Positions 1 through 7,301 of a stretch of 15,043 bases of DNA are shown here, piece after piece. The stretch covers positions 1 through 15,043 of the forward strand of contig CALINF010000037.1 of the NCBI GenBank assembly GCA_938045215.1. Reading direction: 5' to 3'. A program made the position numbers and the translations under genes. The number at the start of each line of letters is the position of its first letter. The first letter of the stretch is position 1. The DNA comes from an uncultured Halieaceae bacterium (GTDB lineage Bacteria; Pseudomonadota; Gammaproteobacteria; Pseudomonadales; Halieaceae). The notes beneath the pieces were generated by a model. It made no database searches, was not told the DNA's origin, and saw nothing but the letters and a program-made list of their open reading frames with translations.

Positions 1-310
1 TGACTTCAGCGGTGCCTTCGACCCAGTCTCCCTCCAGCGCAGCGCCCATGAAGTCGGTCGTGCAACTGATCGTTGCGCAGTTTTCCTTCACGCCGCTAAG
101 CGCCACCATGGTGGCCACATAATCTGCGAAACTCATCATCACACCGCCGTGGGCGGAGCCTATTCCATTGCAGTTTTTGGCTTTAACACGAAAGCCCATG
201 CGCAGCCCGCCATCACCTTCCTTTCGGTAGAAAAACGGCCCGATATCATCTTCTGCAGGGCTTATACCCTTGAGCTGCTTGTAGCCCTCGGGGGCTTGAA
301 TCTCGGTCAT
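1..310 (-). CDS. PaaI-type hotdog-fold thioesterase (3' part cut by window edge)
   Basis: The visible part is the first 103 residues. Family role: PaaI/YbgC-like hotdog thioesterases hydrolyse acyl- or aryl-CoA thioesters in the cytoplasm. Seen: the segment NGIGSAHGGVMMSFADY (residues 48-64) is the hallmark of this family, with Asn48, the HGG turn at 54-56 and Asp63 on the long central helix, where PaaI-type enzymes place their active-site acid. The segment around residues 85-103 fits the following beta strands of the hotdog sheet. The ATG (308-310) overlaps the TGA stop of the upstream esterase gene by one base, which implies translational coupling and one operon; there is no strong separate ribosome site. 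The natural substrate cannot be read from the sequence. The remaining roughly 30-50 residues lie beyond position 1, so integrity of the gene is unknown. Confidence 0.85.
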   Translation of the reverse strand, partial: MTEIQAPEGYKQLKGISPAEDDIGPFFYRKEGDGGLRMGFRVKAKNCNGIGSAHGGVMMSFADYVATMVALSGVKENCATISCTTDFMGAALEGDWVEGTAEV

Positions 311-1083
311 CAGTTATTGTCCAGAAAATCACCCACCAGGGCATTGAAAGTCTTGGGATCCTGCGCGTGCAGCCAGTGGCCACAGTCTGGCATCACCTCA
401 ATCGACGATGCTGGGAAGCACGCCTGTATTGTTGCGTGATGTTCGGCTTTGATATAAGGCGAATCACCCCCTGCGATGAACAATGTGGGGCCATCATAGG
501 GAATATCAAGTTCGGGAGCTTCTCGAGCCGCCGCATAGTTATCCTTGAGCCCCTGCAAATTAAATCGCCAGTGATAGGTGCCTTCCTCATCGCGCTGCAG
601 GCTTAGCAGAAGAAACTGGGCCACCATCTCTTCCTCAATAAACTCGGCCATTATAGCCCCGGCCTCCGCTCGCGAGCGCACAGATTGCCCCGCCACCGCA
701 TCAAGTGCCGCAAACACATCGTCATGACTTCCCGGATAACTCACAGGCGCGATATCAGCCACGACCAGCGCATCCACTTTTAGCGGCTCCAGCAACGCCA
801 CTTGCATCGCGACTTTGCCACCCAGGGAATGTCCAACAAAATTGGCAGAATGAAGCTGACGTTCATCCATCCACTGCGCCACGCATTGTGCCTGGACAGC
901 GAGCGACGCATCGTCCAACCAGCCGGAATGCCCGTGGTTGGGCAGATCTACGCTATGTACGCGATACCGGTCCTGCAGTGCGCGAGCGAGCGAACCCAGA
1001 TTACTCCCCATGCCAAACAAACCGTGCAGCAACACAACATCCGGGCCATCACCCACAACGCTGTCATGCAGATTTACGGTCAT
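310..1083 (-). CDS. ybfF: YbfF-like alpha/beta-hydrolase (acyl-CoA/ester esterase)
   Basis: A 257-residue alpha/beta-hydrolase closely resembling E. coli YbfF, a cytoplasmic esterase reported to act on acyl-CoA and other esters. Seen: oxyanion loop HGLFGMGSNLG (20-30), the strand-turn VDLPNHGHS (45-53), nucleophile elbow GHSLGG with Ser86, the segment VVADIAPVSY with Asp110 (the acid position in YbfF as I remember it), the lid-region segment QFLLLSLQ, GGDSPY (205-210), and the catalytic His236 in CGHWLHAQ. Length matches the family (about 255). The ATG start is fixed by a strong Shine-Dalgarno site 8 bases upstream. Its stop overlaps the start of the PaaI-type thioesterase, so two thioester/ester hydrolases are made together; a shared job in clearing acyl-CoA is my inference. 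It diverges from the lipoprotein gene across a 64-base gap. Confidence 0.88.
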   Translation of the reverse strand: MTVNLHDSVVGDGPDVVLLHGLFGMGSNLGSLARALQDRYRVHSVDLPNHGHSGWLDDASLAVQAQCVAQWMDERQLHSANFVGHSLGGKVAMQVALLEPLKVDALVVADIAPVSYPGSHDDVFAALDAVAGQSVRSRAEAGAIMAEFIEEEMVAQFLLLSLQRDEEGTYHWRFNLQGLKDNYAAAREAPELDIPYDGPTLFIAGGDSPYIKAEHHATIQACFPASSIEVMPDCGHWLHAQDPKTFNALVGDFLDNN

Positions 1084-1091
1084 AAGCGCTG

Positions 1092-1099
1092 CCTCCTTT
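1092..1099 (-). promoter_or_regulatory. Strong ribosome binding site of the ybfF-like gene
   Basis: Read on the minus strand this is AAAGGAGG, 8 bases before the ATG at 1083-1081. It is close to a full anti-16S match and fixes the start of the esterase. Confidence 0.8.
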
Positions 1100-1126
1100 C
1101 CCAGATTTTGCTACCATGCGTCGCAC

Positions 1127-1132
1127 TATAAT
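1127..1132 (+). promoter_or_regulatory. Possible -10 box (TATAAT) in the ybfF/lipoprotein divergent gap
   Basis: A perfect TATAAT lies 15 bases before the lipoprotein ATG. No convincing -35 hexamer sits 16-18 bases upstream, and the implied leader would be only about 10 bases long, so this may be chance. It is the only promoter-like element I see for the plus-strand gene in the 64-base gap. Confidence 0.2.
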
Positions 1133-1147
1133 GTAACGGAATCTATC

Positions 1148-1936
1148 ATGCGTCCACTTTGCTTCCTTCGCCAGCTTGCCATTGTCACGGGATTGATCAC
1201 CATCATCTCGGGCTGTGCCGGTTCTGTTACCTACAATCCGACCGTAGTCGCATGGGAAATCGATGAGCAGCGACTCGCTGCCAATTCGGTAAAAACCGTG
1301 GTTATTGCACACGTCAATCTCGGAGCGCCTTCGCGCAACTATCTCGAGAAGGAAGAAGCACGGATTGACGGCTATGTAAGCGTGTACCTCAAAGACAACG
1401 GCTTCAAGGTATTACCTCAAAGACTGTTCACGCAAGCCTGGAATACCGCTGAACGCGCCTTCGGGAACCCGATCGACCCAACGACCGGCAAGATGAATGT
1501 TCGTACGTTCTCGCAGATCATGATAAGTGTGCGCGACCGTTTGCAGGAAGAATCCAAGTTGGATGCGTTTGTATTCACTGATTTGATAGAGATCGAAACC
1601 GCATTTAACGGGGGCCTGAAACATCTGGCACGCTGGGATGGCGTAACGCGCAAACCGGCACTGCAGGGCACTGGTAACGGAGTGAGTGCAAATTTTAACT
1701 GGAATGCACCTGTGGCTGCGGCTTCGCTACAAGTCAGCATCTACGACATGGAGCTGCAGCGCCTGTTCACGAGCCGTGGTGGCCTGGATGCCACCGATGC
1801 CATCGACACCCGTTCCTCACAAGGGAAGTACGTGCGGCGCAGGAATATGCTCGAGAACGAAGATCACATTAAGGAAGGCGTCCGTCTTGCCTTTCACCCA
1901 CTGATCGAAATGCAAGACTGGCCAGGCAACCCCTGA
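1148..1936 (+). CDS. Orphan outer-membrane-type lipoprotein, unknown function
   Basis: A 262-residue predicted lipoprotein. Seen: positively charged start, hydrophobic stretch at about 10-20, and lipobox ISGC with Cys23; the residues after it (Ala-Gly) are not an inner-membrane retention signal, so outer-membrane sorting is expected. The mature part looks mixed alpha/beta: a strand VKTVVIAHVNLG, a helix, YLKDNGFKVLPQR, an amphipathic helix, DAFVFTDLIEIE, then ASLQVSIYDMELQRLF. This strand-helix rhythm recalls the TolB-N-like fold of small envelope lipoproteins such as the GNA1162/CsgG-type group, but I recognise no named family and assign no function. The frame is open upstream to 938, but that extension overlaps the esterase on the other strand and would bury the signal peptide, so I chose the ATG at 1148. 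It converges with the TPR lipoprotein gene. Confidence 0.8.
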   Translation: MRPLCFLRQLAIVTGLITIISGCAGSVTYNPTVVAWEIDEQRLAANSVKTVVIAHVNLGAPSRNYLEKEEARIDGYVSVYLKDNGFKVLPQRLFTQAWNTAERAFGNPIDPTTGKMNVRTFSQIMISVRDRLQEESKLDAFVFTDLIEIETAFNGGLKHLARWDGVTRKPALQGTGNGVSANFNWNAPVAAASLQVSIYDMELQRLFTSRGGLDATDAIDTRSSQGKYVRRRNMLENEDHIKEGVRLAFHPLIEMQDWPGNP

Positions 1937-1944
1937 TGGAATCG

Positions 1945-1966
1945 TTTAGATGCTGTAACCTCTAAA
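1945..1966. terminator. Weak AT-rich inverted repeat between convergent genes
   Basis: TTTAGA and TCTAAA form a perfect 6-base inverted repeat with a 10-base loop in the 44-base gap between the two convergent lipoprotein genes. The stem is AT-rich and no clean T-run follows on either strand, so a bidirectional terminator is possible but poorly supported. Confidence 0.2.
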
Positions 1967-1980
1967 TGGTTTATGCCACG

Positions 1981-3726
1981 CTATAACACTGACGAGGTCA
2001 GCGTCACGTCCGCGCGTTCCCATATATTGGCGAATCGAGTCCTGACAGTATCTGCCTCTTCCTGCCTGCCCTGCCCTTCGAGACTGAGCGCTAAACCAAA
2101 GAGAGACCAACCGTTTCTGGGATACTGGGACAGGTCTTTTCGGTAAACCTCTTCCGCAGCAACTAAATCCTCGGCCAACAACAACGCATGACCCAGCGAC
2201 TGGCGGCTAGGGTAGTACCAGAAAGGTGGCTCGGTATAAGGTAGTTCATCCTGCGCCGATACTGCCGCAGAAAAACTGGCTATAGCTTGATCCGTCTGCC
2301 CCTGCGCCAGAGCAAGCTCGCCCTGAGCCAATGCGTTAGCTATTGCCAGAACCTGACTCGCCGGATAGTCATTCCCATCGAGAAACCAGATGGATTCATT
2401 ATCCATGAGTGGAGCCATGGCCTGTATCTCTTCCTGTGCCTGCTCGAGCTGCTCCAACCTCACCAGCGCAACGGTGCGGGCGTAGTGCCAGATTGCCCGC
2501 GAGAACGGAAGCTCTTCCGGGGGCTTGGGTTCGGCCATGATCGTATCCCACTGCGCAAAGCGCACCAGCGACAGTACTGGCACAGTCTGAAAGAATTCGA
2601 TGGTAGGAAACTGCTGAATTTGCTCAAGTCGGACGTTCGCGGCAACTTTGCGCCCCGCTTCTATCGCGACAGCACTTCGACCTTCCATACTCGCAGACGC
2701 CCACAGAAAATGAATATTGTGTTGGTAGTACAACGCGGGATAAAAACCCTGCGCATTACATTGAGCAATGTAATCCTCATCAACTTTTGCGGCTCTCACA
2801 TTGGCCTCTGACGCATCATAATAGCGACCTATACGCCAATAAATATGCGACGGCATGTGTACCAGATGACCTGAACCAGGCACCAGATCTGCCAGGGTAT
2901 CTGCGGCTGCTTCCGCTCGTCCCGGATTAGACGACGCTTCAACCGCATGAATATACAAATGCAGCGCCAGCGGATGCTGGGGATTACGCGCCATGACGGT
3001 TTCCAGCGCATTGATTACTTCCTTCGTTTCCGGCTTGGGATTAGTTCCATCCAGCCAATAGTTCCAGGGCATGGTGTTCATCATCGCCTCTGCGAACATC
3101 GCTTGAGCATCGTCATCGTCGGGATACTTTGCTGCCAGTTCCCGCATCGCCTGTGCATACGCCAGGTCCAGTGGCCGTCGCTCTGTGTCGGGATCACCGT
3201 TGTAGCGCGTCGCCTGCGCTGCAATATAGTCGCGCTCTGTCTCCGTCAAACCCTGACTATTTGCTTGTGCTTTTTGAATCGCGGCGAAGGCGGACTTACG
3301 ATCATCGGGCATCATGATCGCCCGACCCTTGCTAGTGACGTTGATATTGGGGCCGCTCGCCAGAGCCTCGCCCCAGTAGCACATAGCGCAACCGGGATCG
3401 AGCCTTTGCGCCGCCTTAAACGCTCGTATCGATTCGGCGTGATTGAATCCGGCGGCCATGATCATGCCCTGATCGAAATAGCGCTGAACGCCGTCCACCG
3501 ATGTGGTAATGGGGTGAGAGAAGTCACCTAAACCATCGAGCATTGGAGCACCAGCTCTTGCGATCAAGGCAGCCTTGTCCGACTCAGCGGTATCAACGGC
3601 GGAGCTAAGAGGCGCAGAACTAGCAACCGCGGGCTTGCTATGCGCGGCCTGATTAGACGTTTCATCAGAACTGCAGGCGATCAGGCCAGACAGCATTAAC
3701 AGGGTCGCAAGCGTGATGCTCTTCAT
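1981..3726 (-). CDS. Large TPR lipoprotein with conserved Cys/His motifs
   Basis: A 581-residue predicted lipoprotein: hydrophobic leader then lipobox LIAC with Cys18, followed by Ser-Ser and a low-complexity Ala/Ser linker to about residue 50. The rest is helical-repeat protein of the TPR type: clear units at about 85-115 (FNHAESIRAFKAAQRLDP), 300-315, and 470-560 (paired Ala/Gln-rich helices). Distinctive motifs are CAMCYWGEAL (Cys113, Cys116), HPLALHLYIHAVE (His251, 256, 260), GHLVHMPSHIYWR (His287, 290, 294) and HNIHFLW (His336, 339). I recognise these as features of a widespread bacterial TPR family without, to my knowledge, an assigned function. The start is fixed by AAGGAG 7 bases upstream. 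It lies 91 bases after the HupE-like gene on the same strand and may be cotranscribed or use its own promoter. A scaffold or metal-binding envelope role is inference. Confidence 0.85.
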   Translation of the reverse strand: MKSITLATLLMLSGLIACSSDETSNQAAHSKPAVASSAPLSSAVDTAESDKAALIARAGAPMLDGLGDFSHPITTSVDGVQRYFDQGMIMAAGFNHAESIRAFKAAQRLDPGCAMCYWGEALASGPNINVTSKGRAIMMPDDRKSAFAAIQKAQANSQGLTETERDYIAAQATRYNGDPDTERRPLDLAYAQAMRELAAKYPDDDDAQAMFAEAMMNTMPWNYWLDGTNPKPETKEVINALETVMARNPQHPLALHLYIHAVEASSNPGRAEAAADTLADLVPGSGHLVHMPSHIYWRIGRYYDASEANVRAAKVDEDYIAQCNAQGFYPALYYQHNIHFLWASASMEGRSAVAIEAGRKVAANVRLEQIQQFPTIEFFQTVPVLSLVRFAQWDTIMAEPKPPEELPFSRAIWHYARTVALVRLEQLEQAQEEIQAMAPLMDNESIWFLDGNDYPASQVLAIANALAQGELALAQGQTDQAIASFSAAVSAQDELPYTEPPFWYYPSRQSLGHALLLAEDLVAAEEVYRKDLSQYPRNGWSLFGLALSLEGQGRQEEADTVRTRFANIWERADVTLTSSVL

Positions 3727-3733
3727 GAGTGTG

Positions 3734-3739
3734 CTCCTT
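3734..3739 (-). promoter_or_regulatory. Ribosome binding site of the TPR lipoprotein
   Basis: AAGGAG on the minus strand, 7 bases before the ATG at 3726-3724. It supports this start and the intact signal peptide. Confidence 0.7.
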
Positions 3740-3777
3740 GCGCAGACGAATATCTGCAGAAACTGAATAACAGTCCG

Positions 3778-3806
3778 AGCCTAGTTCATGACTACACTTT
3801 ACGCAA
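3778..3806 (-). promoter_or_regulatory. Possible sigma-70 promoter of the TPR lipoprotein gene
   Basis: On the minus strand TTGCGT (3806-3801) and TAGGCT (3783-3778) are separated by exactly 17 bases. The -35 matches four of six consensus bases; the -10 is weak. It would give the TPR gene a start of its own, about 45 bases upstream of the ATG, besides readthrough from the HupE-like gene. Confidence 0.3.
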
Positions 3807-3817
3807 AGCGAACGGGC

Positions 3818-4816
3818 TCAGGCCAGGGCTTCCAAGCCGCGCTCAATACACCACATCGCCGAAAGCGAGCCCAGTATATACACCGGAACAGGTAACAACC
3901 GGTCCTGCCAGGGGGCCAGCGGCCTGCGCACTAGCAACCAGAAACCCCAGACCAGGAAAATAAATGCAATCTGTCCTACCTCGATACCTACATTGAAAAA
4001 CAGCAGCGCCAACGGCACGTTATCCTGCGGCAAGCCAGTCTCCGCCAGCGCTCCCGCAAAACCCATCCCATGCAGCAGCCCAAAACCGCCGGCCAGCCAC
4101 CATGGGTTTCGCCAGAGCATGTCATGGCGACTCTTGCGGGTTAGCTCCACGGCAAGAATAAAAATACTCAATGCAATTGTGAACTCCACCAGGGCAACGG
4201 GGTAGTCAAAATACCCCAGCGTAACCAGAGACAGTGTAATACTGTGTCCAACTGTGAACGCCGTAATCGTCCACAGCAGGCGTTTGCCTCCACCAACAAG
4301 TAGCAACAGTCCAAACACAAACAACAGGTGATCGATGCCACCCCATATGTGCTCCATGCCCAGCAGGGAATAGTCGGTCATGACCTCATCTGCTCCCGGC
4401 TCCTGCGGTACAACGTATCTGGATTGCTCCGCATTAAGCACCGCCTGATACTGACGTCCATCTCTCAGCGCAATCATCACCATTGCCGATGACTGATTGG
4501 GGCCCAATCCTGACAGCCCCAGCGTTTGACCAACCAATCCCTCCTCACCCAAGGCACAGCTCAACTGCCAGCTCGACACCTTACCAGTGCCCTCAAGCTG
4601 GGAAGGGCTGACAGAAACAACTTCACAAGCGTCTGGCCAGATCGGCGCAATGGGAATCGACGTGGTTGCCTGGGCTGGCGTTTTGAACACCATGTGATAT
4701 TGACCACCCGCAACTTCTGTCACTTTCAACAGTGAGGGCGCGAAACGATGAGCATACGCTGAGGCTGTCATGAAGAAAGCCGCAACCAGTACCATACATA
4801 TCTTGAGAGCTCTCAT
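3818..4816 (-). CDS. HupE/UreJ-type polytopic membrane protein (HupE_UreJ_2-like)
   Basis: A 332-residue protein with a cleavable signal peptide (about 1-22, ending SAYA), an extracytoplasmic beta-rich domain to about residue 145, and then about six to seven membrane helices. Polar residues sit in or beside the helices in the pattern typical of HupE/UreJ proteins: GMEHIWGGIDHLLF (Glu155, His156, Asp162, His163), FTVGHSITL (His191), Glu211, GLLHGMGFAG (His249), and FNVGIEVGQ (Asn275, Glu279). Classical HupE/UreJ proteins are nickel permeases linked to hydrogenase or urease; the longer version with a periplasmic N-domain has no settled function. No hydrogenase or urease gene is present here, so nickel specificity is not supported. 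If the predicted cleavage is right, the mature chain begins with His (HRFAPS). Its ATG overlaps the stop of the parvulin-like gene by 4 bases. Confidence 0.85.
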   Translation of the reverse strand: MRALKICMVLVAAFFMTASAYAHRFAPSLLKVTEVAGGQYHMVFKTPAQATTSIPIAPIWPDACEVVSVSPSQLEGTGKVSSWQLSCALGEEGLVGQTLGLSGLGPNQSSAMVMIALRDGRQYQAVLNAEQSRYVVPQEPGADEVMTDYSLLGMEHIWGGIDHLLFVFGLLLLVGGGKRLLWTITAFTVGHSITLSLVTLGYFDYPVALVEFTIALSIFILAVELTRKSRHDMLWRNPWWLAGGFGLLHGMGFAGALAETGLPQDNVPLALLFFNVGIEVGQIAFIFLVWGFWLLVRRPLAPWQDRLLPVPVYILGSLSAMWCIERGLEALA

Positions 4817-5745
4817 AAGCGCACCTCGTAGAGTTCACGCATGTTCTCTATTGCTGCTGCCAACGCGTTTGTGCGCGCAGCTGATTCCAGATCGCGACGC
4901 AACAACCCTTGTACTTCATCCAAGGTGGCATCACGCTCTGGCTCAACAGCTTCCACCCAGACGTAATGCAACCCGTAGGTTGAACGAACAGGCCCCACCC
5001 ATTGCCGCGCCTGCGGCTCTGCCTCCAATAAATTTTTAACAAACGCCGCGCCGAAATGCCTGGCCAACTGATCGGGTGATTGATAATCGAACTGGTAGCC
5101 GGGGAGAAACGGCGAGCTAAACTCCCGTGCCTGCCGTGGTGTTAGCTGCTGTTGTTCAATAGTTGCGATCACACTTTCCGCCTCGGCCTCACGCGGCCTG
5201 GCAAAATAGATATGCTCTATAGACAAGCGCTGCGGTCTGCGCAGCTCCACTGTCCGTTGTTCGAACTCCTCACGAATCTGTTCATCGGTGACGGGCGCCG
5301 GGGGATAACCAGCCAACAGTAATTGCTCCATTATCTGTATCAATCTGCGCTTGACCACCTCGTCGCCAAGATGCAACCGCATCTCAAGCGCCTGTTCATA
5401 TAGCACTTGATCAGACGCACCTTCGCCAAGACCCAAAAAGCGCATATTGCGCAGCAGGCGCTGATACACGACCGTATCGTGCAAGTGGAGTTCAAATTCC
5501 AGCGCGCGCTGAAACAGCATATCGCGATCAAGTTCCGACTGAACCAGGCGTTGCTGCTGCTCAGTCGTGGGTGGTCGTCCGGTGGTTGTAACCCACTGCT
5601 GCAACATATTCTCCAGCCGCTCGGGCGCCAGTGGGCCGATGACTGGCTTGGGCTCGGGAAACAACGCGCCCTGCAGCAAAAACAGTAATATGCCAAGCAC
5701 AAGAAAGTGTAGCCATGGACGATTCAACCACGCCATAAATGTCAT
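4813..5745 (-). CDS. Membrane-anchored parvulin-like (PpiC/SurA-type) protein
   Basis: A 310-residue protein with one N-terminal membrane segment (about 11-28, rich in Leu/Phe) and the rest predicted to face the periplasm. Residues 40-165 are helical and charged, like the chaperone arm of SurA/PpiD proteins. Residues 172-268 resemble a parvulin domain: first strand RLSIEHIYFA, a central loop, and a final strand QWVGPVRSTYGLHYVWVEAVE. The central part is divergent and I cannot see the usual catalytic set clearly, so prolyl isomerase activity is uncertain; chaperone-type binding is as likely. The frame starts with TTG at 5748 directly before ATG at 5745; I chose the ATG. It is coupled by a 4-base overlap to the HupE-like gene, suggesting it helps fold or assemble that protein or its partner. 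Confidence 0.78.
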   Translation of the reverse strand: MTFMAWLNRPWLHFLVLGILLFLLQGALFPEPKPVIGPLAPERLENMLQQWVTTTGRPPTTEQQQRLVQSELDRDMLFQRALEFELHLHDTVVYQRLLRNMRFLGLGEGASDQVLYEQALEMRLHLGDEVVKRRLIQIMEQLLLAGYPPAPVTDEQIREEFEQRTVELRRPQRLSIEHIYFARPREAEAESVIATIEQQQLTPRQAREFSSPFLPGYQFDYQSPDQLARHFGAAFVKNLLEAEPQARQWVGPVRSTYGLHYVWVEAVEPERDATLDEVQGLLRRDLESAARTNALAAAIENMRELYEVRL

Positions 5746-5783
5746 CAAGTGTAATCCGTCAAAGAATGATGGTGAGCAAGTCG

Positions 5784-6596
5784 TCAGTCGTCATACGTCG
5801 CTGTCTTTTTATGCGCCTGAGCCTCTAGGCCTGCCGCCAGATCCCGCTGACTCATCATCGCCGCGTTCCAGGTGGCGATATAGTTCAGTCCTTCACGCAC
5901 TGAGTGATCGCGACTGTAAAGGATCATCTCCTTGGTACCGCGCACTGCCAGAGGAGACTTGCTGGCGATTTCATGGGCAATCGCTTGCACCTCACGCAAC
6001 ATAACCTCCCGGTTCTCGAACACGCGATTGATATACCCAACCTCGCGCGCCTCCTCGGCATCCATATTACGACCTGTATAGGCAAGTTCACGCACTACGC
6101 CGTCAGGGATGATTTTAGGCAGGCGCTGCAGCGTGCCTACGTCTGCCGTCATGCCGATATCAATCTCACGAATAGAGAAGTAGGCATCTTCGGTTGCATA
6201 GCGCATATCGCAGCAGCAGGTCAGATCCACCCCACCACCAATACAGGTTTTGTGGATCGCTGCCAACACTGGCTTGCGACACTTTTCTATCGCACTCAGG
6301 TTGTCCTGCATGCGCAACACATTCAGCCGAAAGTGTTCTGCCCGTCGCGCTGGATCAGCCGACTCCCCTTCCAGACCTGAAAACATCGTCAAATCAAGCC
6401 CCGCACAAAAGTGCTTGCCATTGGCCGCCAGCACCACAGCCCGGACTGCTGCCTGGCCGTCCAGCCATTCAAAGCACGTCTGTAGCTCGTTCCACATGAC
6501 CGCATTCATGGAATTGGCTTTATCGGGACGATCGAGAAACACGGTCGCCACGTGGCCATCGATTTCAAGTGCCAGAGTTTCAAAATTTGGGGTCAT
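5784..6596 (-). CDS. ECH1-like delta(3,5)-delta(2,4)-dienoyl-CoA isomerase (crotonase family)
   Basis: A 270-residue crotonase. Seen: HFCAGLDL (62-69) and IGGGVDL (119-125) form the CoA/oxyanion-hole signature. The segment from 140 to 160 reads FSIREIDIGMTADVGTLQRL, nearly the same as mammalian ECH1. Three acids, Asp124, Glu144 and Asp152, have the same 20- and 8-residue spacing as the catalytic Asp176, Glu196 and Asp204 of rat ECH1. The C-terminal SRDHSV and YIATWN also match that subfamily. ECH1 isomerises 3,5-dienoyl-CoA to 2,4-dienoyl-CoA in beta-oxidation of unsaturated acids with odd-position double bonds. This subfamily match makes dienoyl-CoA isomerase a better call than plain enoyl-CoA hydratase. 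It starts 56 bases after the YdjA-like gene and ends 38 bases before the parvulin-like gene. Confidence 0.87.
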   Translation of the reverse strand: MTPNFETLALEIDGHVATVFLDRPDKANSMNAVMWNELQTCFEWLDGQAAVRAVVLAANGKHFCAGLDLTMFSGLEGESADPARRAEHFRLNVLRMQDNLSAIEKCRKPVLAAIHKTCIGGGVDLTCCCDMRYATEDAYFSIREIDIGMTADVGTLQRLPKIIPDGVVRELAYTGRNMDAEEAREVGYINRVFENREVMLREVQAIAHEIASKSPLAVRGTKEMILYSRDHSVREGLNYIATWNAAMMSQRDLAAGLEAQAHKKTATYDD

Positions 6597-6652
6597 CGCT
6601 GGAAATTCTCCGTCTGTGTTGTCAGGTTAGCTGCGAGTGTGCTGAACGCCTT

Positions 6653-7225
6653 TTACGGCGTCCAGTGTAAAATAAACTCGCGCGGATCAATGGTGGGCAG
6701 GCTCTTGGACTTACCGGTGCGAGTGCCAAGATAGATGAACCCCACGATCTCTTGATCCTTCGATAAACTCAATCCTCTGGCAACTTCGGGGTCGAATGCG
6801 TTGTCTCCCGTTCGCCAGATACCGGCGTAACCCAGGGCCTCAGCCGCTAGCAGTAACGCATACGCCGAGCAGCCCGCCGATAAGCGCTGCTCGCTGTGTG
6901 GAACCTTGGGATGATCTTTTAACTGCACCGTTACAACAACCACTAGCGGCGCACGCAATGGCGCGCCAAGTGCCTTGGCCCGCGCATTCTCATCGGCATC
7001 AGGGTTGCGTTTCAACAAGCTGATCTCAAACAGACGACCCAGCGCTTCCCGCTGGTCGCCTTCTATCACGATAAATCGTGTCGGACGCATCCAGGCGTGG
7101 TCCGGTGCTCGCAAGGCTGCGCCAACCATCGTTTCCAATTCGTCAGCCGTCGGTGCTGGCGACGTGAGCTTGGGCGATGAGTTTCGGGTCTGGAGCAAGG
7201 TAAGCAGATTGAGAGTATCAGGCAT
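6653..7225 (-). CDS. YdjA-like nitroreductase-family flavoprotein
   Basis: A 190-residue single-domain nitroreductase-fold protein, the short form typified by E. coli YdjA (about 183). Seen: LLQTRNSSPKL near the N-terminus (FMN-phosphate region), RAPDHAWMRPTRF (about 38-50, YdjA-like), HSEQRLSAGCSAYALLLAAEALGYAGIWRTG in the middle and IVGFIYLGT near the end. Family knowledge: FMN-dependent NAD(P)H oxidoreductases forming dimers with active sites at the interface; the physiological substrate of YdjA is not settled. The frame opens with GTG at 7234, but the ATG at 7225 aligns better with the YdjA N-terminus; neither has a clear Shine-Dalgarno site. It lies 76 bases after the methyltransferase gene and 56 before the isomerase gene, consistent with one transcript. 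Confidence 0.82.
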   Translation of the reverse strand: MPDTLNLLTLLQTRNSSPKLTSPAPTADELETMVGAALRAPDHAWMRPTRFIVIEGDQREALGRLFEISLLKRNPDADENARAKALGAPLRAPLVVVVTVQLKDHPKVPHSEQRLSAGCSAYALLLAAEALGYAGIWRTGDNAFDPEVARGLSLSKDQEIVGFIYLGTRTGKSKSLPTIDPREFILHWTP

Positions 7226-7301
7226 TTTTGTCACAGTGGTTAACGGACCGGAGATGATAGCAACATTTTACGCACAAGGGAGCCACCTGCGCACACCCTC
7301 G

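Noticed and set aside
938..1147. 70-residue N-terminal extension of the lipoprotein frame.
   Set aside because: It lies mostly opposite the esterase gene and would place the signal peptide and lipobox inside the protein.
2947..3531. 194-residue open frame on the plus strand opposite the TPR lipoprotein.
   Set aside because: No recognisable domain, and the minus-strand frame has a signal peptide, a ribosome site and family motifs; this is an antisense shadow.
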